From assembly GCA_963205115.1 (NCBI GenBank), contig CAUJHV010000040.1:32413-96412 (forward strand): a stretch of 64,000 bases of DNA, given 5' to 3'. Below, in pieces: positions 43,929 through 52,517 of the stretch. How positions within the stretch are numbered: position 1 is the first letter of the stretch; every line of letters starts with the position of its first letter. Made by a program: the position numbers and the translations under genes. The notes below the pieces were generated by a model. The model was not told the DNA's origin. It ran no database searches and saw only the letters and a list, made by a program, of their open reading frames with translations. The DNA comes from Pseudomonadota bacterium (GTDB lineage: Bacteria > Pseudomonadota > Gammaproteobacteria > Burkholderiales > Burkholderiaceae_C).

Positions 43929-45515
43929 GTGAGCACCTCGCCCCCACCGACCATCCGCAGCGTGCTGCGCCGTCGTGGGGCCCGCGCGATGCTGGCGGGC
44001 GGCACGGCCTATTTCGTCGGCAACGCCATGCAGGCGATGGCAGCGGCCTGGCTGGTGGTGGAACTCACCGGCTCGTCGTTCCTCTCCGCCCTGGTGCAGA
44101 CGGCCGTCTTCCTGCCGATGTTCCTGCTCGCCTTGCCGGCGGGCGTGATGGCCGACACCACCGACCGCCGCCGGCTGCTGCTGATGGCGCTGGGCGTGCA
44201 GGCAGGCCTGGTGACCTTGCTAGCGGCGTTGATGCTGGCCGGCTGGCTGGGCGCCGGTGCGCTGCTGCTGCTGACCTTTCTGATCGGTTGCTGCGCGGCG
44301 CTCATGTCTCCGGCCTGGAACTCGTCGCTCGTGGACAAGGTGCCACGCGAGGAGCTGCCGCTGGCCATCGCGGCCGTGGGCATCAGCTACAACGGCGCGC
44401 GCGCACTGGGTCCGGCCGCCGCCGGCTGGGTGTATGCCCAGGCCGGTGCCGGCTGGGTCTTCGGGTTTGCGGTGCTGGGTGTGCTGGCGCTGCTGGAATC
44501 CGTGCGGCGCCACCCGCCCGCGCCGCATCCGCCGTCGCGGCTGCCAGCAGAACGCCTGTGGGGCGGCATGCTCAGCGCGCTGCGTTTTGCGCGCCACTCC
44601 GACATCGTGCTGGCGCAGCTGGTGCGCACGGCCGCCTTCGGCGCGGCCGGCTCGGCGCTGTGGGCCTTGCTGCCGGCGGTGGCGGCCAAGCAACTGGGCC
44701 TGGGTGCCACGGGCTTCGGTTTCCTGATGGCCTGCATGGGCGGCGGCGCCGTGGCCTCGGGTCTGCTGATCGGGCGCATGCGCACGGCCATGGGGCTGGA
44801 GCGCCTGGTGCTGATGTGCTGCGTGGTCTTCGCGGTGGTCATGGCAGTGACGGCGGCCTCGACGCTGCATTGGATGGTCTACCCCGCACTGGTGGCCGGC
44901 GGCGGGGCCTGGATGGCCTTCATGTCCACCTTCAACACCGCCACGCAGACCAGCGCGCCGCCCTGGGTGCGCGCACGTGCCAGCGCCATGCACGTGCTGG
45001 CCGCGCTGGGTGCCTTTGCGCTGGGCTCGGCGATGTGGGGCGCGCTGTCGGGCCTGCTGGGTCTGTCGCCGACCTTGTGGCTGGCCGCGGCGGCCATGTC
45101 GGCCGGTGTGTTGCTGGCGCGGCCCTTCCCGCTGCGCATGGGCGAGCTCGACGAGGTCACGCAGGCGCCGCTATCGGAAGACCTGTTCGTCAAGCACCAG
45201 CCCGATCCCGAAGCCGGCCCGGTGGCCGTGGAGATCGTCTACCGCGTGCGCAGCGATGCCACCGAACCTTTCCTCGACGCCGTGAGCCAGCTGCGCGGAC
45301 CGCGGCGGCGCGACGGCGCGACCTTCTGGCGCGTCTACCGCGACCTGTCGGATCCGCAGCGCTTCATCGAACGTTTCATCGTGACGAGCTGGGCCGACTA
45401 CCTGCACCAGCGTGCGCGCGCCACCGTGGCCGATCAGGAACTCGAGGCCGGGCTGCGCGAGTTCACGCTGCCGGGCACCGGTCCGGAGGTCATGCACTAC
45501 ATCGCGGAACGCTGA
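43929..45515 (+). CDS. MFS transporter (MFS_3 / EntS-like) with C-terminal monooxygenase-like domain
   Basis: 528 residues from GTG 43929. About twelve membrane helices (ARAMLAGGTAYFVGNAMQAMAAAWLVVELT, FLPMFLLALPAGVMADTTDRRRLLL, FLIGCCAALMSPAWNSSLVDKVPREELPLAIAAVGISYNGARALGPAAAG). The last 110 or so residues are soluble (VEIVYRVRSDATEPFLDAVSQLRGPRRRDGATFWRVYRDLSDPQRFIERFIVTSWADYLHQ), an ABM-like fold often found at the end of this MFS subfamily. Probably an exporter of a small organic compound. No link to the neighbours is apparent. Confidence 0.87.
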   Translation: MSTSPPPTIRSVLRRRGARAMLAGGTAYFVGNAMQAMAAAWLVVELTGSSFLSALVQTAVFLPMFLLALPAGVMADTTDRRRLLLMALGVQAGLVTLLAALMLAGWLGAGALLLLTFLIGCCAALMSPAWNSSLVDKVPREELPLAIAAVGISYNGARALGPAAAGWVYAQAGAGWVFGFAVLGVLALLESVRRHPPAPHPPSRLPAERLWGGMLSALRFARHSDIVLAQLVRTAAFGAAGSALWALLPAVAAKQLGLGATGFGFLMACMGGGAVASGLLIGRMRTAMGLERLVLMCCVVFAVVMAVTAASTLHWMVYPALVAGGGAWMAFMSTFNTATQTSAPPWVRARASAMHVLAALGAFALGSAMWGALSGLLGLSPTLWLAAAAMSAGVLLARPFPLRMGELDEVTQAPLSEDLFVKHQPDPEAGPVAVEIVYRVRSDATEPFLDAVSQLRGPRRRDGATFWRVYRDLSDPQRFIERFIVTSWADYLHQRARATVADQELEAGLREFTLPGTGPEVMHYIAER

Positions 45516-45526
45516 GCCCGGACACG

Positions 45527-45548
45527 GGACTCCGCCTGCGAGGAGTCC
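45527..45548. terminator. Hairpin after the MFS gene
   Basis: GGACTCC / GGAGTCC (45527-45533, 45542-45548) with an eight-base loop, 12 bases after the MFS stop. First of two stems in the convergent gap. Confidence 0.45.
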
Positions 45549-45562
45549 TGTGCCTGGCGAAG

Positions 45563-45589
45563 GCCAGCGGACATCTCGTGTCCGCTGGC
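45563..45589. terminator. Strong hairpin between convergent genes
   Basis: Perfect 11-bp stem GCCAGCGGACA / TGTCCGCTGGC (45563-45573, 45579-45589) with loop TCTCG, between the MFS gene and the convergent hemerythrin gene. Probably serves as a bidirectional transcription barrier. Confidence 0.55.
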
Positions 45590-45629
45590 TGAGCGGTCCG
45601 CGCCACTGCGTTGCGGCGGGGATGCGCCG

Positions 45630-46205
45630 TCAATCCGGCAGCGGGTCCCCCAGCCCGATGGGCGGCGGGGCCAGGTAGAGGATGCGGCGGAACAGTTCCG
45701 CGGATTCTTCGGCGCCCTTGAGCGGGTCGTGGTGCAGGGCGAACTGGGCCTCGGCCGCCGCCCAGTCCTCGGCCGTCAGCGCGCGCTGCGCCAGCGGCAT
45801 GAGCTCGTCCTCCTCCAGTTGCATGTGCTGCCGGTAGCGGTCGACGAAGGTCGTGGCCGCAGCCAGGAAGGCCGCGCGCTCGGCGTCGCCCCCGGCGTCC
45901 CAGCGGGCCATCGATTGTTCGAGATGTGCCATCGATTCCAGGCCCATGCGGTGCTGGTGCTCCAGCCGGGCCACCAGGTCGTCGGCCTCGTGGGTGCGCC
46001 GGCGCAGTGGCGCGAAGAGAAACTCGTCTTCCTTGGGGTGGTGGTAGCGCTCGGGCACCACGTCCAGGTAGTACAGGATCTGGCGAAAGACCTTCGGGTC
46101 CACCGCCTTGCCCCGCGCGGCCTCGCGCAGCAGGTGGGCCAAGGCGTCCAGCACGGCCGCGATGCTGCGGTGTTCGTCGTACAGGATCTGCAAGGGTTGG
46201 CTCAT
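45630..46205 (-). CDS. Hemerythrin HHE cation-binding domain protein
   Basis: 191 residues. Helical with the metal-ligand pattern of the HHE family: LYDEHRSIAAVLDAL, YHHPKEDEFLFAPLRRR, LEHQHRMGLESMAHLEQ, YRQHMQLEEDELMPLAQRAL. All expected His and Glu appear to be present, unlike the other hemerythrin of the window. Such proteins sense or buffer O2, NO or iron. It is 74 bases downstream of the CoA-transferase operon on the same strand and may be read from it; no functional connection is evident. Confidence 0.85.
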   Translation of the reverse strand: MSQPLQILYDEHRSIAAVLDALAHLLREAARGKAVDPKVFRQILYYLDVVPERYHHPKEDEFLFAPLRRRTHEADDLVARLEHQHRMGLESMAHLEQSMARWDAGGDAERAAFLAAATTFVDRYRQHMQLEEDELMPLAQRALTAEDWAAAEAQFALHHDPLKGAEESAELFRRILYLAPPPIGLGDPLPD

Positions 46206-46279
46206 GTCACGTCCTCCGGTGCCTGTCGCGTGTGAAGCCGTGGTGATGTCGGTGACGGCATGTCCGGAACCCGCCCTCG

Positions 46280-46915
46280 TCAGCGCCGCAGCGGCACGCC
46301 GGTTCGCGCCTGCACGGCATCGAAGGGCGTGCCCTCGACGAGCTCGACCGGCTGCGCGCCGTCCGGCGTGAGGTCGATCACCGCCAGGTCCGTGTAGATG
46401 CGGCTGACGCAGCCCAGGCCCGTGAGCGGGTAGCTGCAGCGCGCGACGATCTTGGGCTCGCCCGAGCGGGTCGTGTGTTCCATCATCACCCAGGTGCGGC
46501 GCGCGCCGATGGCCAGATCCATCGCGCCGCCCACGGCCGGAATGGCATCAGCGGCACCCGTGTGCCAGTTGGCCAGATCGCCGTTGCCGGCCACCTGGAA
46601 GGCACCCAGCACGCAGACGTCCAGATGGCCGCCGCGCATCATCGCGAAGCTGTCGGCGTGGTGGAAGAAACAGCCACCGGGCCGCAGCGTCACCGGCTGC
46701 TTGCCGGCGTTGATGAGGTCGAAGTCCTCCTGGCCCGCGAGCGGCGCCGGCCCGAAGCCGATGACGCCGTTTTCGCTGTGCATCATCACTTCCCGGTCGG
46801 GTGCGATGTGGTTGGCCACGAGCGTGGGCATGCCGATGCCCAGGTTGACCACCATGCCGTCGCGGATGTCGCGCGCCACGCGCTGCGCCATCTGGTCCTT
46901 GGTCCACTTGTTCAT
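46280..46915 (-). CDS. pcaJ: 3-oxoacid/3-oxoadipate CoA-transferase subunit B
   Basis: 211 residues from ATG 46915. Class I CoA-transferase beta subunit: MAQRVARDIRDGMVVNLGIGMPTLVANHI, the catalytic Glu in MHSENGVIGFGP, GGCFFHHADSFAMMRGGHLDVCVLGAFQV, MDLAIGARRTWVMMEHTTRSGEPKIV. Forms a complex with the A subunit encoded just upstream. In this cluster, which makes 3-oxoadipate from hydroquinone, the likely reaction is transfer of CoA from succinyl-CoA to 3-oxoadipate (PcaIJ), although acetoacetate CoA-transferases look alike. Confidence 0.87.
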   Translation of the reverse strand: MNKWTKDQMAQRVARDIRDGMVVNLGIGMPTLVANHIAPDREVMMHSENGVIGFGPAPLAGQEDFDLINAGKQPVTLRPGGCFFHHADSFAMMRGGHLDVCVLGAFQVAGNGDLANWHTGAADAIPAVGGAMDLAIGARRTWVMMEHTTRSGEPKIVARCSYPLTGLGCVSRIYTDLAVIDLTPDGAQPVELVEGTPFDAVQARTGVPLRR

Positions 46916-46925
46916 CGCCGCCCCT

Positions 46926-47630
46926 TCAAGCCGTTGCCGGCGCAAAGCCGCCGGCCGCGGTGGCCTGGCGCGGCACCGGCACCATGCGCTGCACGAACAG
47001 GCCCGGCGTCACGACGGCCTCCGGGTCCAGCGCACCCAGCGCGACCACCTCGTGCACGGTGGCCACGGTGACCCGCGCCGCCATGGCCATCACCGGGCCG
47101 AAATTGCGCGCGGTCATGCGGTACGTGAGGTTGCCCCAGCGGTCGCCGCGCTCGGCCTTGATCAGCGCGTAGTCGGCGTGGATGGGCGACTCCAGCACGT
47201 ACATGCGGCCGTCGATCTCGCGCGTTTCCTTGCCCTGGGCGAGTTCGGTGCCGTAGCCGGTGGGCGTGAAGAAGCCGCCGATGCCGGCACCGGCCGCGCG
47301 GATGCGCTCGGCCAGGTTGCCTTGCGGCACGAGTTCCAGCTCGATGCGGCCCTCGCGGTACAGCCGGTCGAAGTGCCACGAGTCGGTCTGGCGCGGAAAG
47401 CTGCAGATGATCTTGCGCACGCGCCCGGCCGCCAGCAGCGCGGCCAGGCCGGTGTCGCCGTTGCCGGCGTTGTTGTTGACGATGGTGAGCTCGCGCGCGC
47501 CCTGTTCGAGCAGGGCATCGATCAGTTCATTCGGCAGGCCGGCGGTGCCGAAGCCGCCGACCATCACGGTGGCGCCGTCGGGCACGTCGCTCAAGGCCTC
47601 GGCGGCGCTGGCGCGGATCTTGTCGATCAT
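46926..47630 (-). CDS. pcaI: 3-oxoacid/3-oxoadipate CoA-transferase subunit A
   Basis: 234 residues from ATG 47630 (MIDKIRASAAEALSDVPDGATVMVGGFGTAGLPNELIDALL). CoA-binding loop GGFGTAGLP, then IVNNNAGNGDTGLAALLAAGRVRKIICSF, ELELVPQGNLAERIRAAGAGIGGFFTPTGYGTELAQGK, which is the oxyanion/CoA region of alpha subunits. The long form with NAGNGDTG is typical of 3-oxoadipate transferases. Ten bases separate it from the B subunit. Confidence 0.87.
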   Translation of the reverse strand: MIDKIRASAAEALSDVPDGATVMVGGFGTAGLPNELIDALLEQGARELTIVNNNAGNGDTGLAALLAAGRVRKIICSFPRQTDSWHFDRLYREGRIELELVPQGNLAERIRAAGAGIGGFFTPTGYGTELAQGKETREIDGRMYVLESPIHADYALIKAERGDRWGNLTYRMTARNFGPVMAMAARVTVATVHEVVALGALDPEAVVTPGLFVQRMVPVPRQATAAGGFAPATA

Positions 47631-47640
47631 GACGCGGTCT

Positions 47641-47949
47641 TCATGCAGGTGGTGCCAGCGGCCCCAGGCCGCAGACGAAGGGACGGATCTCCACCGACCG
47701 GTAGACACCGGCGGTGACGTAGGGGTCGCCCTGCACGAAGCGCTGCACGGCGTCGATGTCGGCGGCGTCCACGATCAGCAGCGTGCCGTTCATGGCGCCT
47801 GCGGCGCCGTCCAGCGTCGGCCCGGCCAGCACGACCGTCACCGCGTGGTCTCCCGGCTCGCGCAAGCGTGCGCGGTGCGCGGGCCGCACGGCTTCGCGCG
47901 CGGGCAGCGCGCCTTCATGGTCGGTGGCCCAGACGGCAAAGAGTGTCAT
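47641..47949 (-). CDS. YciI-like protein
   Basis: 102 residues from ATG 47949, overlapping the stop of the permease gene by four bases. YciI/dimeric alpha-beta barrel pattern: MTLFAVWATDHEGAL, RPAHRARLRE, VVLAGPTLDGAAGAMNGTLLIVDAADIDAVQRFVQGDPYVTAGVYRSVEIRPF. The fold is shared with muconolactone isomerases. Catalytic role unknown; its place in a maleylacetate/3-oxoadipate operon allows an isomerase or lactone-handling role. Confidence 0.8.
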   Translation of the reverse strand: MTLFAVWATDHEGALPAREAVRPAHRARLREPGDHAVTVVLAGPTLDGAAGAMNGTLLIVDAADIDAVQRFVQGDPYVTAGVYRSVEIRPFVCGLGPLAPPA

Positions 47950-48926
47950 GTCAGCCGGCGTTGCGTGGGAAACAGGCTCCAGCCCCAGCGCTGCTGGGCC
48001 CAGCCCCACAGGCCCTGCTTGAAGCGGATGGTCACGACGATGGCCAGCAGGCCCAGACCCATCAGGTACCAGCTGCCGTAGTCGGCGAAGAACTTGTTGA
48101 GCAGGAAGAACACCAGCGCGCCCACCAGCGGCCCTTCGATGCGCCCGATGCCGCCGATCACGACCATGAAGATCGCAAAGGCGGACCAGTTCACCGAAAA
48201 CGCCGCGTCGGGGCTGATGCGCAGGTTGCCCAGGAAATAGAGCCCGCCGGCCAGCCCCGCGCCGAAGGCCGCCACCACATAGACCGCCAATTTCATCTGG
48301 CCCACCGCGATGCCCTGGCTCTCCGCGGCGACCTCGTTGTCGCGGATGGCCAGCAGCGCCAAGCCCTGCTTGCTGCGCAGGAACAGGTACACCAGCGCCA
48401 CCGAGGCCACCACGCAGGCCAGCGCCATCCAGAAGGTGGTGTGCTCGCGCGTGGCCTTGTCGATGCCGCGCAGCGCCGTCAGGCTGGTGCCCGAGCCGCC
48501 GCCCACCGCACTCAGGTTGGCAAACGACAGCCGGAAGACCTCGGCGATCACCCAGGTGCCAATCGCGAAGTAGCCGCCCTGCAAGCGGAAGGCCACACGC
48601 GACACCGGCACGGCGACGATCGCCGAGACCACCGCGGCCAGCGGCACCGCGACAAACGGATTGACGCCCGCGAAGTTGCCCAGGATCAGCATCGTGTAGC
48701 CGCCCAGCCCGAAGTAGGCCTGCTGCCCGATCGACACCATGCCGCCGTAGCCGGCCAGCAGGTTCCACATCATCGCGAAGATGAAATAACAGGCGATCTC
48801 GACAAAGTCGCGCAAGGCGCTCGACTCGGCCCAGGCCGGCATGCTCGCGGCCACCAGGACCAGCGCGAGCGCCACTCCCAGCGCCACGTGGCTGGCGCGT
48901 GATCCTCTGGTTACTTGCACGGTCAT
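47946..48926 (-). CDS. Branched-chain-type ABC transporter permease (LivM-like)
   Basis: 326 residues, about nine membrane segments. LivM family marks: YFIFAMMWNLLAGYGGMVSIGQQAYFGLGGYTM, VAFRLQGGYFAIGTWVIAEVFRL, GLALLAIRDNEVAAESQGIAVGQMKLAVYVVAAFGAGLAGGLYF, VIGGIGRIEGPLVGALVFFLLNKFF. Works with the LivH-like, LivF-like and LivG-like products upstream. In this catabolic operon the cargo is more likely an aromatic or dicarboxylic compound than an amino acid. Confidence 0.9.
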   Translation of the reverse strand: MTVQVTRGSRASHVALGVALALVLVAASMPAWAESSALRDFVEIACYFIFAMMWNLLAGYGGMVSIGQQAYFGLGGYTMLILGNFAGVNPFVAVPLAAVVSAIVAVPVSRVAFRLQGGYFAIGTWVIAEVFRLSFANLSAVGGGSGTSLTALRGIDKATREHTTFWMALACVVASVALVYLFLRSKQGLALLAIRDNEVAAESQGIAVGQMKLAVYVVAAFGAGLAGGLYFLGNLRISPDAAFSVNWSAFAIFMVVIGGIGRIEGPLVGALVFFLLNKFFADYGSWYLMGLGLLAIVVTIRFKQGLWGWAQQRWGWSLFPTQRRLT

Positions 48927-48930
48927 GCGC

Positions 48931-49800
48931 TCAGCCCCGGGTCTTCGGAAACAGCCCCTGCGGGCGGATGACCAGCACAGCCAGGAACATCAGGTGTCCG
49001 AACCAGATGCCCCAGCCCGGGTCGATGCGAAAGCCGATCTGCTGCGTCAGGCCCAGCGCCAGCGCACCGACGAAGGTGCCCCAGAACGAGCCCATGCCGC
49101 CGATGATCACGGCCTCGAAGGCAAACAGCAGCAGCAGCGGACCGTCGGCCGGCGCGACGGTCGTGCGCGTGGCCTGCAGCACACCGGCCATCGCCACCAC
49201 GACGAAGGCGATGGCGGTGGCCAGCGCGTAGACGCGGCGCGCATCCAGCCCCATCAGCTCGGCGATGTCCTTGTCGTCCGACACCGCGCGGAACGAGCGG
49301 CCCAGCGACGTGCGGTCGAACAGCGTCTGCAGCGCCAAGGTGGTCGCGGCGGCCAGCGCAGAGGCCATCAGCGGCAGCACGCCCAGCGCGCGGTCTTCGC
49401 CCAGCGGCAGGCTCATCGTGGCCAGCCCGCCGGAATCGAGCGAACGCGGATCGGCGGAGAACACTTCCAGCAGCAGGTTCTGCACCACGATCGACAGACC
49501 GAAGGTCACCACGAGCGAGGGCAGCGGGTCCTTGCCCAGCGTGCCGTTGAGCACCCCGCGCTGCAGCGCATAACCCAGGGCGAAGGCGGCCGGGAGCACC
49601 AGCAGGGCGGCCAGCCACGTCTGCACGCCCAGCACCGACGCGGCGGCGATGGCCCCGAAGGCCGCCAGCACGATGAAGTCGCCGTGCGCGGTATTGGTCA
49701 GCCGCATGACGCCGAACATCAGCGACAGGCCCAGCGCAAACAGCGCGTACAGGCCGCCGAGCAGCAGGCCTTGCAGGAGGACGTCGATCCAGGGGTTCAC
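48931..49800 (-). CDS. Branched-chain-type ABC transporter permease (LivH-like)
   Basis: 289 residues with about eight membrane helices: LLQGLLLGGLYALFALGLSLMFGVMRLTNTAHGDFIVLAAFGAIA, ATTLALQTLFDRTSLGRSFRAVSDDKDIAELMGLDARRVYALATAIAFVVVAMAGVLQA, EAVIIGGMGSFWGTFVGALALGLTQQIG. The coupling loop SFRAVSDDKDIAELMG contacts the ATPases. Four bases separate it from the LivM-like gene and four from the LivF-like gene. Confidence 0.9.
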   Translation of the reverse strand: MNPWIDVLLQGLLLGGLYALFALGLSLMFGVMRLTNTAHGDFIVLAAFGAIAAASVLGVQTWLAALLVLPAAFALGYALQRGVLNGTLGKDPLPSLVVTFGLSIVVQNLLLEVFSADPRSLDSGGLATMSLPLGEDRALGVLPLMASALAAATTLALQTLFDRTSLGRSFRAVSDDKDIAELMGLDARRVYALATAIAFVVVAMAGVLQATRTTVAPADGPLLLLFAFEAVIIGGMGSFWGTFVGALALGLTQQIGFRIDPGWGIWFGHLMFLAVLVIRPQGLFPKTRG

Positions 49801-49804
49801 GCCA

Positions 49805-50503
49805 TCACACCCCGAAATACGCCGCGCTGATCTGCGCGCGTGTGAGGTCGGCGCTGGCGCCTTCGAGCGACACGCGGCCTTCCTGGAAGCAGTACACGCG
49901 GCCCGCCACGCGCTGGGCGACGCTCACGTCTTGCTCGACGAGCACGACGCTCATGCCGTCGGCCGTGAGGGCCGGCATGGCGTCGTAGATCTCCTTGATG
50001 ACGATCGGCGCCAGGCCCAGGCTCAGCTCGTCGCACAGCAGCAGCTTCGGGTTGCTCATCAAGGCGCGGCCGATGGCCACCATCTGCTGCTGGCCGCCCG
50101 ACAAGGCCGTGCTGGGACTGCTGCGCTTGGTGTGCAGGATGGGGAACATCGCGTAGAGGCGCTGCAGGTCCCAGCGACCGGCCCGTCCCGCCGTCGCGCC
50201 CATCAGCAGGTTCTCCTCGACCGTGAGGCTGGGGAACAGCCGGCGGCCCTCGGGCACCATGGCCAGGCCGGCGCGCACGATGGCGCCGGGCGCCAGCCCG
50301 CCGATGGCCTGGCCGTCGAAATGCACACGCGCGCGCGGCACCTTGACCAGGCCGGTGAGCGATTTCAGGAAGGTGCTCTTGCCCGCACCGTTGGCGCCGA
50401 TGATGGCCACGACCTCGCCCGCATCGACACGGAAGTCGATGCCGAACAGCGCCTGCGCATCGCCGTAGAAGGCTTCCAGCGCGTGGGTGCTCAGAAGCGT
50501 CAT
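49805..50503 (-). CDS. Branched-chain-type ABC transporter ATPase (LivF-like)
   Basis: 232 residues. Walker A GANGAGKST, Q-loop region AMVPEGRRLFPSLTVEENLLMGA, signature LSGGQQQMVAIGRALM, Walker B LLLCDELSLGLAP and H/D-loop VLVEQDVSVAQRV. Size and EGRRLFPSLTVEENL identify it as LivF. Its start overlaps the stop of the LivG-like gene by four bases. Confidence 0.93.
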   Translation of the reverse strand: MTLLSTHALEAFYGDAQALFGIDFRVDAGEVVAIIGANGAGKSTFLKSLTGLVKVPRARVHFDGQAIGGLAPGAIVRAGLAMVPEGRRLFPSLTVEENLLMGATAGRAGRWDLQRLYAMFPILHTKRSSPSTALSGGQQQMVAIGRALMSNPKLLLCDELSLGLAPIVIKEIYDAMPALTADGMSVVLVEQDVSVAQRVAGRVYCFQEGRVSLEGASADLTRAQISAAYFGV

Positions 50504-51219
50504 GCTTCCATGCCCATGTACACCCGCCGCACATCGGGGTCGTTCATGACGGCCTGCGGATCGCCTTCGGCGAGCTTCTGGCCGAAGTTGACGACGAACA
50601 GCCGGTCGGCTACCGACAGCAGCGCATGCACGACGTGCTCGATCCAGATCATGGTCATGCCGGCCGACTTGATGCGCACGAGTTCGTCGACCAGCTCGCG
50701 CGCCTCGTGTTCGGTCAGCCCGCCGGCGATCTCGTCCAGCAGCAGCAGCTTGGGGCGCGTGGCCAGGGCGCGCGCCAGTTCCAGGCGCTTGCGGTTGAGC
50801 AGTGTCAGGCTGCCCGCGGCCTGGTTGGCCCAGCGCCGCAGGCCCGTCTGTTCGAGCACCTGCGCGGCCGTCTCCCAGGCCTCGCGTTCGCTCTGGCCGC
50901 CGCCGAAACAGGCCGCGGTGACGAGGTTCTCGAAGACGCTCATGCCGCCGAAGGGTTGCGGCACCTGGTAGCTGCGGCCGATGCCCGCGCGGCAGCGCCG
51001 GTAGGGCGGCAGCGTGGTCACGTCGCGCCCTTCGTACTCCACGCGGCCCTTGTCGACGCGCACGTCGCCGGAGATCAGGTTGAACAGGGTCGTCTTGCCT
51101 GCACCGTTAGGCCCCAGGATGCCCAAGGTCTCGCCGGGCTGCACGGCCAGCGAGATCCCGTCGGTCACCTTCAGGGCGCCGTAGGACTTGCTGACTTCGT
51201 GCAGCACGAGCAGCGGCAT
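50500..51219 (-). CDS. Branched-chain-type ABC transporter ATPase (LivG-like)
   Basis: 239 residues. Walker A GPNGAGKTT, RCRAGIGRSYQVPQPFGGMSVFENLVTAACFGG, signature LTLLNRKRLELARALATRP (the GG of the canonical LSGGQ is replaced by LLN, a form common in LivG-like proteins), Walker B LLLLDEIAGGLTEHEA, H-loop WIEHVVHALLSV. Partner of the LivF-like ATPase. Eleven bases after the binding-protein gene. Confidence 0.92.
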   Translation of the reverse strand: MPLLVLHEVSKSYGALKVTDGISLAVQPGETLGILGPNGAGKTTLFNLISGDVRVDKGRVEYEGRDVTTLPPYRRCRAGIGRSYQVPQPFGGMSVFENLVTAACFGGGQSEREAWETAAQVLEQTGLRRWANQAAGSLTLLNRKRLELARALATRPKLLLLDEIAGGLTEHEARELVDELVRIKSAGMTMIWIEHVVHALLSVADRLFVVNFGQKLAEGDPQAVMNDPDVRRVYMGMEA

Positions 51220-51229
51220 GGCCTGGCGT

Positions 51230-52483
51230 TCAGATCAGCCCGAGCGCGCCGCCGGTGGGAATCTGGCGCGCCGCTTCGTTGTTCACGATCACCAGGTCCA
51301 CCTTGTTCTTCTGGCCCTTGACCCATTGGCCCAGCACCAGCGGCGTCTTGCTGACGTTTTTCATCGGGCCTGCGCCGCCCCACTTCACCGGGCCCACGAC
51401 GGTGGCCAGCGACGTGGCCGCCAGCGCGTCGCGCACATCGGCCGCCTTCGTGGACTTGGCGCGCCGCAGCGTATCGGCGGCCACCTCGAACAGCGCATGC
51501 GCAAAACCGATGGGCTGTGTCCAGGTCTTCTTGGTGCCGGCCTCGTAGGCCTCGGCCAGCGCCTTGGCGCTCTGCTTCGTGAGCGAGGACGTGAAGGGGT
51601 GCGACGGGCTCCACCAGACTTCCGTCGTCAGGCCGTAGCCCAGGTCGCCCAGGGCCTCGATGGCGCCCGGGAAGAGCAGGGCCTTGCCCAGCGTGATGAC
51701 CTTGGGCTTGAAGCCCTGCTGGCGCGCCTGTGTGAGGAAGGTCTTGGCATCCGGAGGGATGACCACGCCGGTGACGATCTCGACGCCGTCCTTCTTGAAA
51801 GCCGCGATCTGCGCGCTGAAGTCCTGCGTGCCGTTCTGGAAGCGGCCCGGGTCGGTCAGCGTGAAACCCATGCCGGCCAGCGGCTTGGGGAAGCCCAGTT
51901 CCTTGTCGCCCCAGGCATTGCCGTCGCCGTCGTTGGGGAACAGGCCGCCGACCTTCTTGTTCGTGGCGACGCTCTTCCATCCGTTGGTGAAGTTGGCGAT
52001 GACGTCTTCCAGGCCCCAGAACACGTGGTACGTCCAGGCAAAGCCCTTGGCCGGATCGCCCTTGCGCCCGAAGAACCAGGGCTGCCAGGGCACGACGCTG
52101 CTGATGCAAGGCACTTCGTTGAGCTCGCAGGCGTCGCACACCGGGTTCGCGGTCTCGGGCGTGCCGGCGGTCAGCACCAGGGCCACCTTGTCCTTGAGGA
52201 TCAGGTCGTTGGCGACCTCGCCGGCGCGGTTGGGGTTGCTCTGGCTGTCCTTCAGGACGATCTGCACGGCGTAGGTCTTGCCGCCCACTTTCACGCCGTC
52301 CTTGAAGGCGGTCTTCATCTGATCGATGACCCACTTGTCCGCCTCGCCGAAAGGCGCCAGCGGGCCGGTCTGCGGCGACACGTAGCCGATCTTCAGCGTG
52401 TCGGCCGCCAGGGCCAGCGGGAAAGCCCCGGCGGCAGCGGCGGCTGTGGTGCCCTGGACAAAGGTGCGGCGGGTCAGCGTCAT
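51230..52483 (-). CDS. ABC transporter substrate-binding protein (branched-chain/aromatic type)
   Basis: 417 residues from ATG 52483 behind GAGGAGA. Tat-like signal MTLTRRTFVQGTTAAAAAGAFPLALA, then a Leu/Ile/Val-type binding fold: DTLKIGYVSPQTGPLAPFGEADKWVIDQM, YAVQIVLKDSQSNPNRAGEVANDLILKDKVALVLTAGTPETANPV, WTYHVFWGLEDVI. Supplies substrate to the four-gene transporter downstream. Since the operon degrades hydroquinone-derived compounds, the ligand may be an aromatic acid or an aryl ester; this is inference. Confidence 0.9.
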   Translation of the reverse strand: MTLTRRTFVQGTTAAAAAGAFPLALAADTLKIGYVSPQTGPLAPFGEADKWVIDQMKTAFKDGVKVGGKTYAVQIVLKDSQSNPNRAGEVANDLILKDKVALVLTAGTPETANPVCDACELNEVPCISSVVPWQPWFFGRKGDPAKGFAWTYHVFWGLEDVIANFTNGWKSVATNKKVGGLFPNDGDGNAWGDKELGFPKPLAGMGFTLTDPGRFQNGTQDFSAQIAAFKKDGVEIVTGVVIPPDAKTFLTQARQQGFKPKVITLGKALLFPGAIEALGDLGYGLTTEVWWSPSHPFTSSLTKQSAKALAEAYEAGTKKTWTQPIGFAHALFEVAADTLRRAKSTKAADVRDALAATSLATVVGPVKWGGAGPMKNVSKTPLVLGQWVKGQKNKVDLVIVNNEAARQIPTGGALGLI

Positions 52484-52517
52484 GGTGTCTCCTCGGTTGG
52501 ATGGGATGCGGCCGGCT

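Noticed and set aside
50500..51219. LivG-like ATPase as a second degenerate ATPase because the signature lacks GG
   Set aside because: Walker A, Walker B and the H-loop are intact and this signature variant is common in the LivG family; it is a normal ATPase.
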